A DNA stretch of 64,000 nucleotides from Lachnospiraceae bacterium (GTDB lineage: Bacteria; Bacillota; Clostridia; Lachnospirales; Lachnospiraceae): NCBI GenBank assembly GCA_910575475.1, contig CAJTGD010000008.1, positions 113,209 through 177,208 on the forward strand, in the 5' to 3' direction. This document shows, in pieces, positions 35,266 through 44,808 of the stretch. Numbering within the stretch: the first letter of the stretch is position 1; each line of letters starts with the position of its first letter. The translations under genes and the position numbers were made by a program. Under the pieces are notes generated by a model. The model was not told where the DNA came from. It searched no databases and saw only the letters and a list, made by a program, of their open reading frames with translations.

Positions 35266-36260
35266 AATTAAAGGATATAGCAGATGCTCTGCAGGTCAGC
35301 ACTGTCACCGTTTCCAATGCCCTGGCCGGAAAAAAGGGGGTCAGCGATGAGGTGCGGGAAACCGTGCTCCGGACCGCAAGATCCATGGGCTATAACCTTT
35401 CCAAATATGAGAAGGTAAAGGACAGTACCAAGATCGGTGTCCTGGCTCCGGATAAATACATGGGCGTAGGCTCCTCCTTTTATTGGGCGCTGTATCAGCA
35501 GGTCATCTATGCAGCATCCAAAAGCCGGAGCCTGACCATGCTTGAGATTCTGGATGAGGAAAATGAAGAAGCGAACCGATTTCCCAGGATGGTTCAGGAA
35601 AGTATGATTGACGGACTGATCGTCATCGGCTGGGTAAAGCAGGACTATATCAGAAAGCTTGTAAAGAAATCTGATAAGCTCCCAATTCTCCTGCTGGACT
35701 CCCGGATTCGGGATATTCCCTGCGATGCGGTGCTGTCCCATAATTACATCGGGATGTATAAAATGACAAGGTATCTGCTGGAACGGGGACACACAGGAAT
35801 TGCGTTTGCCGGTTCGATCCGGGATAATGATAATATCATGGATCGGTATTTCGGCTATCGGAAAGCGCTTTTAGAAGCCGGGATTCCCGTCCGGAAGGAA
35901 TGGCGCCTGGAAGATCGGAATCTGCTGACTGGAGAAGTCCGGGTCGGGCTTCCAGGGCAGATGCCCACAGCGTTTGCCTGCAGCAGCGATCTGGCTGCGG
36001 GCAGACTGTATGACGCACTGGCAGAAAAAGGATACCGGATGCCGGAGGACATCTCGATCGTTGGATATGATGATTATCTGTTCGGCCATCCATTCGCGGG
36101 ACAGCTGACAACGTATCATGTGGATATGGAAGAAATGGCGGAATACGCGGTAAAGCTTCTGCTCGGAAAGATCAGGGGAGAGGAAAAAAAGTGCATGACA
36201 TGGTATGCGGACGGAAGGATCGTGGAGCGGGAGAGCGTGAAAACGTTGGGGCTGATATGA
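35253..36260 (+). CDS. LacI-family regulator 2
   Basis: The 335-residue regulator starts at the ATG inside the end of the previous gene. HTH: VKLKDIADALQVSTVTVSNA followed by AGKKGVSDEVRETV. The effector domain runs from about residue 60 to the end, with a Leu/Ile-rich core and the FAGSIRDNDNIMDRYFGYRK segment shared with regulator 3. A terminator follows. A target cannot be read from the sequence. Confidence 0.9.
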   Translation: MGNVKLKDIADALQVSTVTVSNALAGKKGVSDEVRETVLRTARSMGYNLSKYEKVKDSTKIGVLAPDKYMGVGSSFYWALYQQVIYAASKSRSLTMLEILDEENEEANRFPRMVQESMIDGLIVIGWVKQDYIRKLVKKSDKLPILLLDSRIRDIPCDAVLSHNYIGMYKMTRYLLERGHTGIAFAGSIRDNDNIMDRYFGYRKALLEAGIPVRKEWRLEDRNLLTGEVRVGLPGQMPTAFACSSDLAAGRLYDALAEKGYRMPEDISIVGYDDYLFGHPFAGQLTTYHVDMEEMAEYAVKLLLGKIRGEEKKCMTWYADGRIVERESVKTLGLI

Positions 36261-36342
36261 TTCTTCCCTTCTGGCTGCCTAAAGAATGATGGGAAGCATT
36301 ACTTTTGTATCATGGTTTTTTATATACTGTTCCTTTCGAAGT

Positions 36343-36376
36343 AAAAAAGGCTGTCCAAAAAGGACAACCTTTTTAT
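36343..36376 (+). terminator. terminator after LacI 2
   Basis: AAAAAGGCTGTCC pairs with GGACAACCTTTTT with one mismatch, followed by TATACTT. The rest of 36261-36606 is AT-rich with a promoter-like pair at its end. Confidence 0.82.
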
Positions 36377-36529
36377 ACTTAATATGCTGATTTTTCCGCC
36401 GCGGCGAATTATAGAATCATACATAGATTAAATAATAAATTAATACAAATATACTTTTTAATTAAAAACCACCTCGATTTTTGCAAATTATATCAAAAAT
36501 AAGTTTTAAAATTGATATAAATTGCCGAC

Positions 36530-36558
36530 TTTAAAATTTCAGAGACTTAGTATATACT
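36530..36558 (+). promoter_or_regulatory. promoter of LacI 3
   Basis: TTTAAA-N17-TATACT. TTAAT and ATTAA arms 11 bases apart directly downstream could be an operator. Confidence 0.45.
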
Positions 36559-36606
36559 TAATAAAAGCTTTCGATTAAAACTGAAGTTGGAAAAGGGGTG
36601 GATCAC

Positions 36607-37623
36607 ATGGGTAAGGTGCGTCTGGTAGATATTGCGGAGAAGGTGGGCGTGAGCTCGGTCACGGTGCACAATGCGCTTTCCGGGCAGAAGGGGGTCAGTG
36701 CCGGGATGCGGGAGAAGATCCTGAAAGCCGCGGAGGAGATGGGCTATCGGCAGGAGGCCGCTGCAAAGAAAAGAGAACAGGGAACGGAAGGCTTCTGGAA
36801 GATCGGAGTGATCATCGCGGAGAATTATCTGGCGCAGTATTCCACCTATTACTGGAAGATGTACCAGGAGCTGTCCCTGATCGCCACGGAGAAGCAATGC
36901 TATACGACCATCGAGGTCTTAAAAAAGGATGCGGAGCGAAAAACCCTGGAGCTGCCGCAGATCGTGAAAAACAATGGGATCGACGCTCTGATCATCATAG
37001 GCGAGATCAGCCGGATCTATGTGCGCCACCTGAAAAAATATCTCCAGAAGCCCATCGTATTTCTGGACTTTTACGACAATGAGATCGCCAGGGACGCGGT
37101 GATCGCGGATAATTTTCAGGGCATGTACCAGATGACGGAGCTGTTGTTTGCCCAGGGGATCCGGGAGATCGGATTTATCGGTTCCATCTATGCCACCAGC
37201 AGTATCATGGACCGGTACTGCGGCTTCCAAAAATCCGTGATGGAGCACCGGGTCCAGGTTCCGGAGGAATGGGTCATTGAGGACCGGGACGACCTGGGAC
37301 AGGTGGGTTTTGAACTGCCCAGGCGACTTCCGGAGGCGTTTGCATGCAACTGCGATCTGGTGGCGGGGATGCTGATCACGAAGCTAAAGGAACAGGGGTA
37401 TCGTGTTCCGGAGGATATCTCGGTCACCGGGTTTGATAATTTTTTGCAGCCGGGATATGCGGATATGCGGATCACCACATATGAGATCAACACCAGAGCC
37501 ATGGCGAAGGTGGCTCTGGACAAGATCCTGAAACAGCTCAAAAATCCGGACAAGGGCCGCAATCTGGAGATCATTTCCGGGCGCGTGATCTGGAAGAACA
37601 GTGTGAAAATGAGACCACTATAA
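36607..37623 (+). CDS. LacI-family regulator 3
   Basis: The 338-residue protein starts at the ATG behind AAAAGGGGTGG. HTH: VRLVDIAEKVGVSSVTVHNA followed by SGQKGVSAGMREKI. The effector half resembles regulator 2 (IYATSSIMDRYCGFQKSVME). It is nearest the mannan operon (274 bases before its first gene) and is the best candidate for its repressor. A strong terminator follows. Confidence 0.9.
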   Translation: MGKVRLVDIAEKVGVSSVTVHNALSGQKGVSAGMREKILKAAEEMGYRQEAAAKKREQGTEGFWKIGVIIAENYLAQYSTYYWKMYQELSLIATEKQCYTTIEVLKKDAERKTLELPQIVKNNGIDALIIIGEISRIYVRHLKKYLQKPIVFLDFYDNEIARDAVIADNFQGMYQMTELLFAQGIREIGFIGSIYATSSIMDRYCGFQKSVMEHRVQVPEEWVIEDRDDLGQVGFELPRRLPEAFACNCDLVAGMLITKLKEQGYRVPEDISVTGFDNFLQPGYADMRITTYEINTRAMAKVALDKILKQLKNPDKGRNLEIISGRVIWKNSVKMRPL

Positions 37624-37698
37624 ATACCTGTGCCGCAGGAAATGCTGCGGAAGAGGGAAATGTGGGATAAAACGGAATACAGGGATTAACTTAAAAGC

Positions 37699-37735
37699 AA
37701 AAGGAACTTAATTTTTAAATTAAGTTCCTTTTTTG
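37699..37735 (+). terminator. terminator between LacI 3 and mannan operon
   Basis: AAGGAACTTAATTT pairs perfectly with AAATTAAGTTCCTT, then TTTT. Confidence 0.9.
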
Positions 37736-37817
37736 GCGAAAATTATAGAAAATATACAAAAGCAAATCATGTAAAATACTGTAAATGGCTGAAAATGCGC
37801 TAATTGCGGAAAAGTAA

Positions 37818-37846
37818 TTGAAAATAATGAATTTATATATTAAAAT
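37818..37846 (+). promoter_or_regulatory. sigma-A promoter of the mannan operon
   Basis: TTGAAA-N17-TAAAAT, 50 bases before the first gene's start codon. It has the same boxes as the promoter of LacI 1. Confidence 0.7.
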
Positions 37847-37849
37847 AAA

Positions 37850-37870
37850 TTTAGCTTAAAAAAGCCTAAA
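37850..37870 (+). promoter_or_regulatory. candidate LacI operator
   Basis: TTTAGCTT and AGCCTAAA form an imperfect palindrome directly after the -10 box, a typical place for a repressor site. It is AT-rich and lacks the central CG of many LacI operators, so this is tentative. Confidence 0.4.
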
Positions 37871-37896
37871 AAATATTAAAAATGGAGGGAAAGAGA

Positions 37897-39261
37897 ATGA
37901 AGAAAAGATTACTCAGTCTGGGCTTGGCGACTGCAATGGTATGTTCACTGGCTGCATGCGGCGGAAACGGAGGCAGCGGAGGAGGAAGTGCTTCCGCGGA
38001 TATCCCGACCATCGACCAGATCAAGGTGGGCGAGGATTATCAGGACCTGGAGGCGGAGATCAAGGTCCTGACAAACCGGACGGATATCGTGGACACCGTG
38101 TACAAGGGATACGCGGAGGAATTTATGAAGGTCTATCCCAATATCAAGGTAGAGTACGAGGGCATCACGGACTACGAAGAGACCTTAAAGCTCCGCCTGA
38201 CCACCGGAGACTGGGGCGACCTCTGTTTCATCCCCACATCCGTAAGCAAGAGTGAATTGTCTACATACTTCACGAAGCTGGGTGAATTTGACACGCTGGA
38301 TCCCATTTACCAGTATGTGCAGGAAAAGACCTTTGAGGGAGAAGTGTTCGGAATTGCCAACGGCGGCACCGCGAGAGGCGTCATTTACAACAAGAAGGTA
38401 TGGGAGGACGCAGGGATCACAGAGCTGCCGACGACACCGGATGAATTTCTGGACGATTTGAAGACCATCCAGGATAAGACGGATGCGATCCCGCTGTACA
38501 CCAACTTCGGCGCAGGCTGGACCATGGGGGCATGGGACGATTATATTGACCTGACCGCGACCGGCGACCCGGATTTCCGGAACAACATGCCCCACACCAA
38601 GGATCCGTTCGCAAAGCGGGACGACCTGACCGGCCCCTATGCGGTTTACTATACACTGTATGAAAGCGTTGCCCGCGGGCTGATCGAAGAGTCTCCGTCC
38701 AGTACCGACTGGGAGTCCTCCAAGCGAAGGCTGAACGAAGGTGAGATCGCCACCATGGTGCTGGGTTCCTGGGCGGTAGAGCAGTGTAAGGAACAGGGAA
38801 GCACACCGGAAAATGTAGGCTATATGCCGTTCCCGATCACCGTAGACGGTACCATGTACGCGGGATCCGGCGGAAACTACGGATTCGGGATCAACAACCA
38901 GGCGACGGAGGACAATCAGATCGCGGCGATGGTCTATCTGAAATGGCTCCTGGAAGAGTCCACCATTTACACCGATGAGGGAAGCATCCCGGCATTGAAG
39001 GAACAGCCTCTTCCGGACGCGCTGGCAGACTTTGCGGATACGGAGATCATTTCCAACAACGCGGCTCCGGAGGGAGAGGACGACCTGTTTGATGAAGTCA
39101 ACGATGAGAGCGAGGTCGGCATCAACAAGGACGATTTCCCGGACTGTGAGATCCTGGAGTATGCACTGAAGGGCGAGAAGACGCTGGATGAGATCATGGA
39201 CGAATGGAATGAGAAATGGAGCACGGCCCAGGAATCCCTCGGCGTGGAAGTGAACCAGTAG
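37897..39261 (+). CDS. manno-oligosaccharide ABC transporter, substrate-binding lipoprotein
   Basis: A 454-residue family 1 solute-binding protein. The signal peptide ends in the lipobox LAAC with Cys21 for lipid anchoring, followed by a Gly/Ser linker. The binding domain begins near residue 45 (LEAEIKVLTNRTDIVDTVYK) and includes YPNIKVEYEGITDYEETLKL typical of sugar binders. GGAGGG precedes the ATG at 37897. Two permease genes follow. The ATPase is not in the operon, so a shared MsmK-type ATPase elsewhere is expected. The sugar is inferred from the downstream enzymes. Confidence 0.92.
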   Translation: MKKRLLSLGLATAMVCSLAACGGNGGSGGGSASADIPTIDQIKVGEDYQDLEAEIKVLTNRTDIVDTVYKGYAEEFMKVYPNIKVEYEGITDYEETLKLRLTTGDWGDLCFIPTSVSKSELSTYFTKLGEFDTLDPIYQYVQEKTFEGEVFGIANGGTARGVIYNKKVWEDAGITELPTTPDEFLDDLKTIQDKTDAIPLYTNFGAGWTMGAWDDYIDLTATGDPDFRNNMPHTKDPFAKRDDLTGPYAVYYTLYESVARGLIEESPSSTDWESSKRRLNEGEIATMVLGSWAVEQCKEQGSTPENVGYMPFPITVDGTMYAGSGGNYGFGINNQATEDNQIAAMVYLKWLLEESTIYTDEGSIPALKEQPLPDALADFADTEIISNNAAPEGEDDLFDEVNDESEVGINKDDFPDCEILEYALKGEKTLDEIMDEWNEKWSTAQESLGVEVNQ

Positions 39262-39285
39262 ATAAAAAAGAAAGAGGAGGGTTCT

Positions 39286-40251
39286 ATGGAGAATGTAAAA
39301 AGCAGGGCAAAAGAGAAATGGCTCGTGATCGCAGTGTTTATGTTTGTACCGCTGCTCCTTCTGCTCGTATTTACGTATGTACCGTTTTTTAAAATGGTGC
39401 AGTTCAGTTTTTATAAAATGAAATATATCGGGCCAAGGACATTTGTCGGCCTGAAAAATTATGTGGATGTATTTTCACGCGGGGAATGCTTCCGGTCGCT
39501 GTTTGTCAGCGTATACTACATGGGCGGCGCGATCCTGCAGCTCGGCCTGGCGCTGTTTCTGGCGACCATGCTGGTATTCAAGACAAGAGGAAGCGGCATC
39601 TTCAAGGGCGCTATGTTCTTCCCTTACCTGATCTGCGGGATCGCCATCGGATTTATTTTCAAATTCTTCTATGCGAGAGGATTTGTACTGGACTCCTTCC
39701 TGCAGGCGCTGGGTTTCAACATCGACAATATCCCGCTCTGGCTGGAGGAGGAAAAGATCAACAACATTTCCCTGGCGGCCACCTCCGTATGGAGGTACAC
39801 AGGGCAGAATATGATCCTGTTCCTGGGGGCCATGATGTCCGTGGACACAGACCTGTACGAAGCGTCTGACCTGGACGGCGCCAATAAATGGCATCAGTTC
39901 CGGTACATCATCCTGCCCAGTATCAAGTCCATCGTGGTACTGAACCTGATCCTGTCCATCAGCGGATCCTTAAGCGCGTTCGAACCGCCCTATGTTATCA
40001 CAAACGGAGCGTGGGGAACCGGTACCTATTTCGTCATCATGAACCGTCTGGCCCATGAGAATCAGAAGGTCGGGCTGGCCTGTGCCATGGCCATTGTCCT
40101 GCTGGCGATCATCGTGGCATGTACGGTAGCGCAGAACCTGTTCTTCAAGTACGCCTTTGACGACGGGACGGCGGACGAGTCCAAAGCAGCCGCAAGACAG
40201 CGGAGAAAAGCAGCGAAAGCAGCAAAAAAGGCAGCAAAGGGGGGCATGTAA
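39286..40251 (+). CDS. sugar ABC transporter permease 1
   Basis: The 321-residue MalF-type permease has six membrane helices and the EAA loop DLYEASDLDGANKWHQFRYI near residues 188-207, the contact site for the ATPase. A basic C-terminal tail rich in Lys/Ala/Arg is unusual in length. It is 25 bases after the binding protein and abuts permease 2. Confidence 0.93.
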   Translation: MENVKSRAKEKWLVIAVFMFVPLLLLLVFTYVPFFKMVQFSFYKMKYIGPRTFVGLKNYVDVFSRGECFRSLFVSVYYMGGAILQLGLALFLATMLVFKTRGSGIFKGAMFFPYLICGIAIGFIFKFFYARGFVLDSFLQALGFNIDNIPLWLEEEKINNISLAATSVWRYTGQNMILFLGAMMSVDTDLYEASDLDGANKWHQFRYIILPSIKSIVVLNLILSISGSLSAFEPPYVITNGAWGTGTYFVIMNRLAHENQKVGLACAMAIVLLAIIVACTVAQNLFFKYAFDDGTADESKAAARQRRKAAKAAKKAAKGGM

Positions 40252-40252
40252 T

Positions 40253-41107
40253 ATGACAATGTCGGTAAAGAAAAGAAAGGCTTTGAATTCCGTTTTTACA
40301 GTATTCAAATATCTGGTATTGATCATCGGATCCTTTATCTCCCTAGCGCCGGTCTGCGTCTGCGTGCTGACGGCATTTAAGACGGAGGAAGAGTACAATA
40401 CCTCCTCGGTGCTGGCGCTCCCGAAGTCCTTCACCTACTTTGAGAATTTCAAGGTGGCAATGGAAAAGGCAAATATGCTCCGGGGCTTTTTCAATACCGC
40501 TCTGGTGCTGATCGTGGTGCTGACGGCTTCCATTTTCATCGGCTCCATGCTGGCCTATGTGCTGAACCGCTTTAAATTCAAAGGGAATTCCGTGATCCAG
40601 AGCCTGTTCACCTTTGCGGCGCTGATCCCCGGGATCGCGACACAGGTTACGGTATACCAGATCATGTACAGCTTAGGACTGATCAACCATTTATACGGAT
40701 ATATGATCGTACTGATGGGGACAGATATCATTTCCATCTATATCTTCCTCCAGTTTTTCGAAAACCTGCCGGTATCGCTGGATGAGTCGGCGATCATGGA
40801 CGGATGTACCTATTTTGGAGTATTCTTTAAAATTTTGTTCCCGCTGCTCAAGCCGGCGATCGTGACCTCACTGGTTTTGAAGGGCGTGGGCGTTTACAAT
40901 GAGTACTATATGTCCAACCTGTACCTGCAGGATTCCAATCTGAAAACGATCTCCACGGCGCTGTATGTATTTACAGGACCTTACGGAAACCGGTACAACT
41001 ACATCTGCGCGGGCGTGCTGATCACCATCATCCCGATCTTTATCCTGTTTTTGATCTTCCAGAAACAGGTATACAGCGGCATGGCGGCAGGAGCGGTCAA
41101 GGGTTGA
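40253..41107 (+). CDS. sugar ABC transporter permease 2
   Basis: The 284-residue MalG-type permease starts one base past the previous stop codon behind AAAGGGGGG. It has six membrane segments and the EAA loop ENLPVSLDESAIMDGCTYFG near residues 170-190. With permease 1 it forms the pore for manno-oligosaccharides. The longer frame start at 40157 overlaps permease 1 and was rejected. Confidence 0.93.
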   Translation: MTMSVKKRKALNSVFTVFKYLVLIIGSFISLAPVCVCVLTAFKTEEEYNTSSVLALPKSFTYFENFKVAMEKANMLRGFFNTALVLIVVLTASIFIGSMLAYVLNRFKFKGNSVIQSLFTFAALIPGIATQVTVYQIMYSLGLINHLYGYMIVLMGTDIISIYIFLQFFENLPVSLDESAIMDGCTYFGVFFKILFPLLKPAIVTSLVLKGVGVYNEYYMSNLYLQDSNLKTISTALYVFTGPYGNRYNYICAGVLITIIPIFILFLIFQKQVYSGMAAGAVKG

Positions 41108-41139
41108 CGCAGGAGAGAAGATTTTTGAAAAATGAGAAT

Positions 41140-41197
41140 GATTCAGAATGGCCGCGGTCTGTGCGGCAGACAGGGTTTCGGCCTGCCGTTCTGAATC
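41140..41197 (+). repeat. long hairpin between transport and catabolic genes
   Basis: GATTCAGAA and TTCTGAATC arms enclose a second GGCCG/CGGCC stem. No T run follows, so it more likely stabilises or marks a processing point in the transcript than ends it. Confidence 0.5.
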
Positions 41198-41272
41198 CTT
41201 GAGAAAAATGATGTTACGGCAGTACGCCCGGTTTTGAAACAGTCCGGGCATTCTGCCGGAAAGGAGTCAATG

Positions 41273-42295
41273 ATGAGCGAGGTGAAAATGATAGCTCCCC
41301 CGGTGCCCAACATCCCGTGGCAGGAGCGGCCGGAGCACATAAGCGGTGCGCCGGTATGGCGTTATAAAGAGAATCCCATCATCGGGCGGAACCCGTCCAA
41401 GGAAGTGGCGCGGATCTTCAACAGCGCGGTGATGCCCTATGAGGACGGCTTCATCGGGGTGTTTCGGGGGGAGCAGACCAACGGGATCCCGTACATTTAT
41501 CTGGGACGGAGCAGGGATGCCGTCCGCTGGGAATTTGATGAGGAAAAGATCCCCTTCGTGGATGAGGACGGCAATCCGTTTATGCCGGTCTACGCCTACG
41601 ATCCCAGACTGGTGAAGGTGGAGGACACTTACTATATCATCTGGTGCCAGGACTTTTACGGGGCGGCCATCGGCATGGCAAAGACCACGGATTTCAGGAC
41701 CTTTGTCAGGATCGAAAATCCGTTCCTTCCGTTCAACCGGAACGCGGTCTTATTTCCGAGAAAGATCGGCGGAAACTTTGTGATGCTCTCCCGGCCCAGC
41801 GACAGCGGCCACACCCCCTTTGGAGATATCTTCATTTCCGAAAGCCCGGATATGGTTTACTGGGGAAAGCACCGCCATGTGATGGGGAAGAGCAGCGAGT
41901 GGTGGGAGTCCTTAAAGATCGGCGGCGGCGCGGCTCCGATCGAGACGACGGAGGGGTGGCTTCTGTTCTATCACGGAGTGACAGGCACCTGCAACGGATA
42001 TGTGTACAGCATCGGCGGCGCGATCCTGGATCTGGACAATCCGTCGGTTGTAAGATACCGCTGTGAAAATTTCCTCCTGACGCCGGAGGAATGGTACGAG
42101 GAACGGGGATTCGTGCAGAATGTGACCTTCCCCTGCGCCACGCTCCACGACCCGGAGAGCGGCAGGATCGCCATTTACTACGGGGCGGCGGATACCTATG
42201 TGGGGCTGGCATTTACGACTGCGGAGGACATCATTTCCTATATAAAGGAACACAGCGTGACCCGGGAAAATGATACGGAGATCGGGAAGAGGTAG
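41273..42295 (+). CDS. GH130_2 beta-1,4-mannooligosaccharide phosphorylase
   Basis: The 340-residue protein is a five-bladed propeller phosphorylase: IIGRNPSKEVARIFNSAVMP, AYDPRLVKVEDTYYIIWCQD with the general acid Asp110, the phosphate-binding region (SDSGHTPFGDIF) and WWESLKIGGGAAPIETTEGW. Subfamily 2 removes terminal mannose from manno-oligosaccharides using phosphate, giving mannose 1-phosphate. Two ATG codons lie together; the second has the better spacing to AAGGAG. It is followed closely by the epimerase. Confidence 0.88.
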   Translation: MSEVKMIAPPVPNIPWQERPEHISGAPVWRYKENPIIGRNPSKEVARIFNSAVMPYEDGFIGVFRGEQTNGIPYIYLGRSRDAVRWEFDEEKIPFVDEDGNPFMPVYAYDPRLVKVEDTYYIIWCQDFYGAAIGMAKTTDFRTFVRIENPFLPFNRNAVLFPRKIGGNFVMLSRPSDSGHTPFGDIFISESPDMVYWGKHRHVMGKSSEWWESLKIGGGAAPIETTEGWLLFYHGVTGTCNGYVYSIGGAILDLDNPSVVRYRCENFLLTPEEWYEERGFVQNVTFPCATLHDPESGRIAIYYGAADTYVGLAFTTAEDIISYIKEHSVTRENDTEIGKR

Positions 42296-42301
42296 AGAAA
42301 A

Positions 42302-43474
42302 ATGCAGAAATTTGCGGAAGAGATCCGGTCGCATCTGACCGGGCGGCTGATCCCCTTCTGGGAGGGGCTGACCGATGAGCAGTACGGCGGTTTTTACGGA
42401 TATATGGGATATGATCTGAAAACAGACCCAACGTATGAGAAGGGCTGCATCCTGAACAGCAGGATCCTCTGGTTCTTTTCAAATGCGTACCTCCTTCTCG
42501 GGGAAGAGCATTTGAAGATCTATGCGGAGCATGCATACCGTTTTCTGCGGGAGCACTGCCTGGATCAGGAATACGGCGGCGTGTACTGGTCGGTAGCCCA
42601 TGACGGGCAGGTCTGCGACAGCACGAAGCACACGTATAACCAGGCATTTGCCATCTATGCGCTGTCCTCTTATTATGACGCGGTGAAGGATGCGCATGCT
42701 TTGAAGCTGGCGCAGGATCTGCAGGCTCTGATCGAGGAGAAATGCAGGGATTCCCAAGGATATCTGGAAGCATTTAACCGGAGCTTTGAGCCGGAGGAAA
42801 ATGACAAGCTGTCGGAAAACGGCGTCATCGCGGAAAAAACCATGAACACGCTGCTCCATGTATTTGAGGCGTATACGGAGCTGTACCGGGTGAGCCGGGA
42901 CGCGAAAACGGCGGAACGGCTCCGGGGAATGCTGGATATTATTGCGGAAAAGGTTTACAATCCGGAGCTTGGCAGGCAGGAGGTCTTTTTTGACAAAGAG
43001 TGGAATCCTCTAATCGACCTGTATTCCTACGGCCACGATATCGAGGCGGCCTGGCTGATCGACCGGGGGCTGGAAGTGCTGGGGGATCCGGTATATACGC
43101 AGAAGCTTTCCCCCATAACGGCAGAGATCACAGACCATATTTATGACCGGGCCCTGGCGGGCAATTCTCTGTTAAATGAAGCGGAAAACGGGGTTCAGGA
43201 TCCGACAAGGGTCTGGTGGGTGCAGGCGGAGGCGGTGGTCGGCTTTGTGAACGGCTGGCAGAAAAATCCCCGGGAAAAAAGATACCTGGAAGCGGCGGAG
43301 GCTGTCTGGGAATATATCAAGGCCCATCTGATCGACCCCAGGGAAGGCTCGGAGTGGTTCTGGGCTGTGGACGAAAACGGTAAGCCTCTGGAAAAGCCCA
43401 TCGTGGAACCCTGGAAATGCCCCTATCACAATGGGCGGATGTGCATGGAAGTGATCAGGAGATTGGGAAATTAG
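42302..43474 (+). CDS. cellobiose 2-epimerase
   Basis: The 390-residue protein is an alpha/alpha-barrel of the N-acylglucosamine 2-epimerase superfamily with cellobiose-epimerase residues: Arg in ILNSRILWFFS, HDIEAAW (His, Glu, Trp), WWVQAEAVVGF and PYHNGRMCMEVI. It isomerises the reducing glucose or mannose of beta-1,4 disaccharides. Between two GH130 genes its role is mannobiose to mannosyl-glucose. It starts six bases after the previous stop codon. Confidence 0.92.
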   Translation: MQKFAEEIRSHLTGRLIPFWEGLTDEQYGGFYGYMGYDLKTDPTYEKGCILNSRILWFFSNAYLLLGEEHLKIYAEHAYRFLREHCLDQEYGGVYWSVAHDGQVCDSTKHTYNQAFAIYALSSYYDAVKDAHALKLAQDLQALIEEKCRDSQGYLEAFNRSFEPEENDKLSENGVIAEKTMNTLLHVFEAYTELYRVSRDAKTAERLRGMLDIIAEKVYNPELGRQEVFFDKEWNPLIDLYSYGHDIEAAWLIDRGLEVLGDPVYTQKLSPITAEITDHIYDRALAGNSLLNEAENGVQDPTRVWWVQAEAVVGFVNGWQKNPREKRYLEAAEAVWEYIKAHLIDPREGSEWFWAVDENGKPLEKPIVEPWKCPYHNGRMCMEVIRRLGN

Positions 43475-43507
43475 AGAAGCCAAATACAAATAGGGAGGGA
43501 ATCGCAG

Positions 43508-44677
43508 ATGATACACAGCAGATACTATGAGGAACTGGAAAAACAGGAGTGCCTGATCAATCAGAAGAACCGGAAGAGCGATTTTTACAACGGGATATTT
43601 GACCGGTATGAGAATCCGGTCCTGACAAGGGAGCATGCTCCGCTTCACTGGCGGTATGATCTGAACCAGGAGACAAATCCGTACTTTATGGAACGGCTCG
43701 GGGTCAATGCGGTGATGAACAGCGGAGCCATCGAGCTGAACGGAAAATTTTATCTCGTGGCCCGGGTGGAAGGCAATGACCGGAAATCTTTTTTTGCAGT
43801 GGCGGAAAGTGACAGCGGGATCGACGGGTTCCGGTTCTGGGATTACCCGGTGCGGCTGCCGGACACCTGCCCGGAGGAGACCAATGCCTATGATATGCGC
43901 CTGACGAAGCATGAGGACGGTTATCTCTACGGCGTGTTCTGTTCGGAAAGCAAGGATCTCTCCGACCCGGACCTGTCTGCGGCGGTTGCTCAGGCCGGGA
44001 TTGTGCGGACAAAGGATCTGAAAACCTGGGAACGGCTGGACAATCTGAAAACTCTGCGCTCTCCCCAGCAGAGAAATGTGGTGCTACACCCGGAATTTGT
44101 GGACGGGAAATACGCCTTTTACACACGGCCCATGGACGGATTTATCGAGACCGGAAGCGGCGGCGGGATTGGCTTCGGGCTCTGCGAAGACATCGAGCAT
44201 GCGGTGATCGACGAGGAGACCATCATCAGCCGCAGGGCATATCACACGCTGACCGAGGCGAAGAACGGGGCCGGGGCGGTGCCCATTCGGGGAAAAAAAT
44301 GCTGGATCCACATTGCCCACGGCGTGCGCAATACGGCGGCAGGGCTTCGGTATGTGCTGTATGTGTTCGGAACGGATCTGTCCGACCCGGCAAAGCTGGT
44401 CGCGGAGCCGTCAGGGGTCTTTCTGGTGCCGCTGGGAAAGGAGCGGGTGGGCGACGTGTCCAACGTGGTCTTCACCAACGGGGCTGTTGCCAGGGAAAAC
44501 GGAGACGTATATATTTACTACGCATCCTGCGATACCCGGATGCATGTGGCAGTTACTACGGTGGACAAGCTGGAGGACTACCTGTTCTATACGCCCGGGG
44601 ACGCCCGCAGGACGGCGGACTGCGTGAAGCAGCGGTGTGAATTGATCGAAAAGAATCTGGAACTGCTGGGAAAATAA
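43508..44677 (+). CDS. GH130_1 4-O-beta-D-mannosyl-D-glucose phosphorylase
   Basis: The 389-residue protein fits the subfamily 1 enzymes in size and motifs: [40 protein letters not shown] with general acid Asp129, [20 protein letters not shown] and [20 protein letters not shown]. It uses phosphate to split mannosyl-glucose into mannose 1-phosphate and glucose. GGGAGGG precedes the ATG. The stop codon lies in a repeat arm (44659-44700), so the last residues (ELLGK) are encoded by the repeat. Confidence 0.93.
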   Translation: MIHSRYYEELEKQECLINQKNRKSDFYNGIFDRYENPVLTREHAPLHWRYDLNQETNPYFMERLGVNAVMNSGAIELNGKFYLVARVEGNDRKSFFAVAESDSGIDGFRFWDYPVRLPDTCPEETNAYDMRLTKHEDGYLYGVFCSESKDLSDPDLSAAVAQAGIVRTKDLKTWERLDNLKTLRSPQQRNVVLHPEFVDGKYAFYTRPMDGFIETGSGGGIGFGLCEDIEHAVIDEETIISRRAYHTLTEAKNGAGAVPIRGKKCWIHIAHGVRNTAAGLRYVLYVFGTDLSDPAKLVAEPSGVFLVPLGKERVGDVSNVVFTNGAVARENGDVYIYYASCDTRMHVAVTTVDKLEDYLFYTPGDARRTADCVKQRCELIEKNLELLGK

Positions 44678-44700
44678 CCTGTACAGACTGCGCAGGATAG
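44659..44700 (+). repeat. repeat arm overlapping the end of the GH130_1 gene
   Basis: GGAACTGCTGGGAAAATAAC is followed by CTGTACAGACTGCGCAGGATA, close to the arm at 23648. It supplies the final codons and the stop codon of the gene. No right arm was found. Confidence 0.55.
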
Positions 44701-44808
44701 TTGGATATGACGGTGATTGATATGGAGGCACTGCTGACAGGATTTCCGTATCCTTCGGAATGGCTCGAAATTGTCTGATACAGAAGGCATGCGTTTCAGG
44801 GAAATTCC

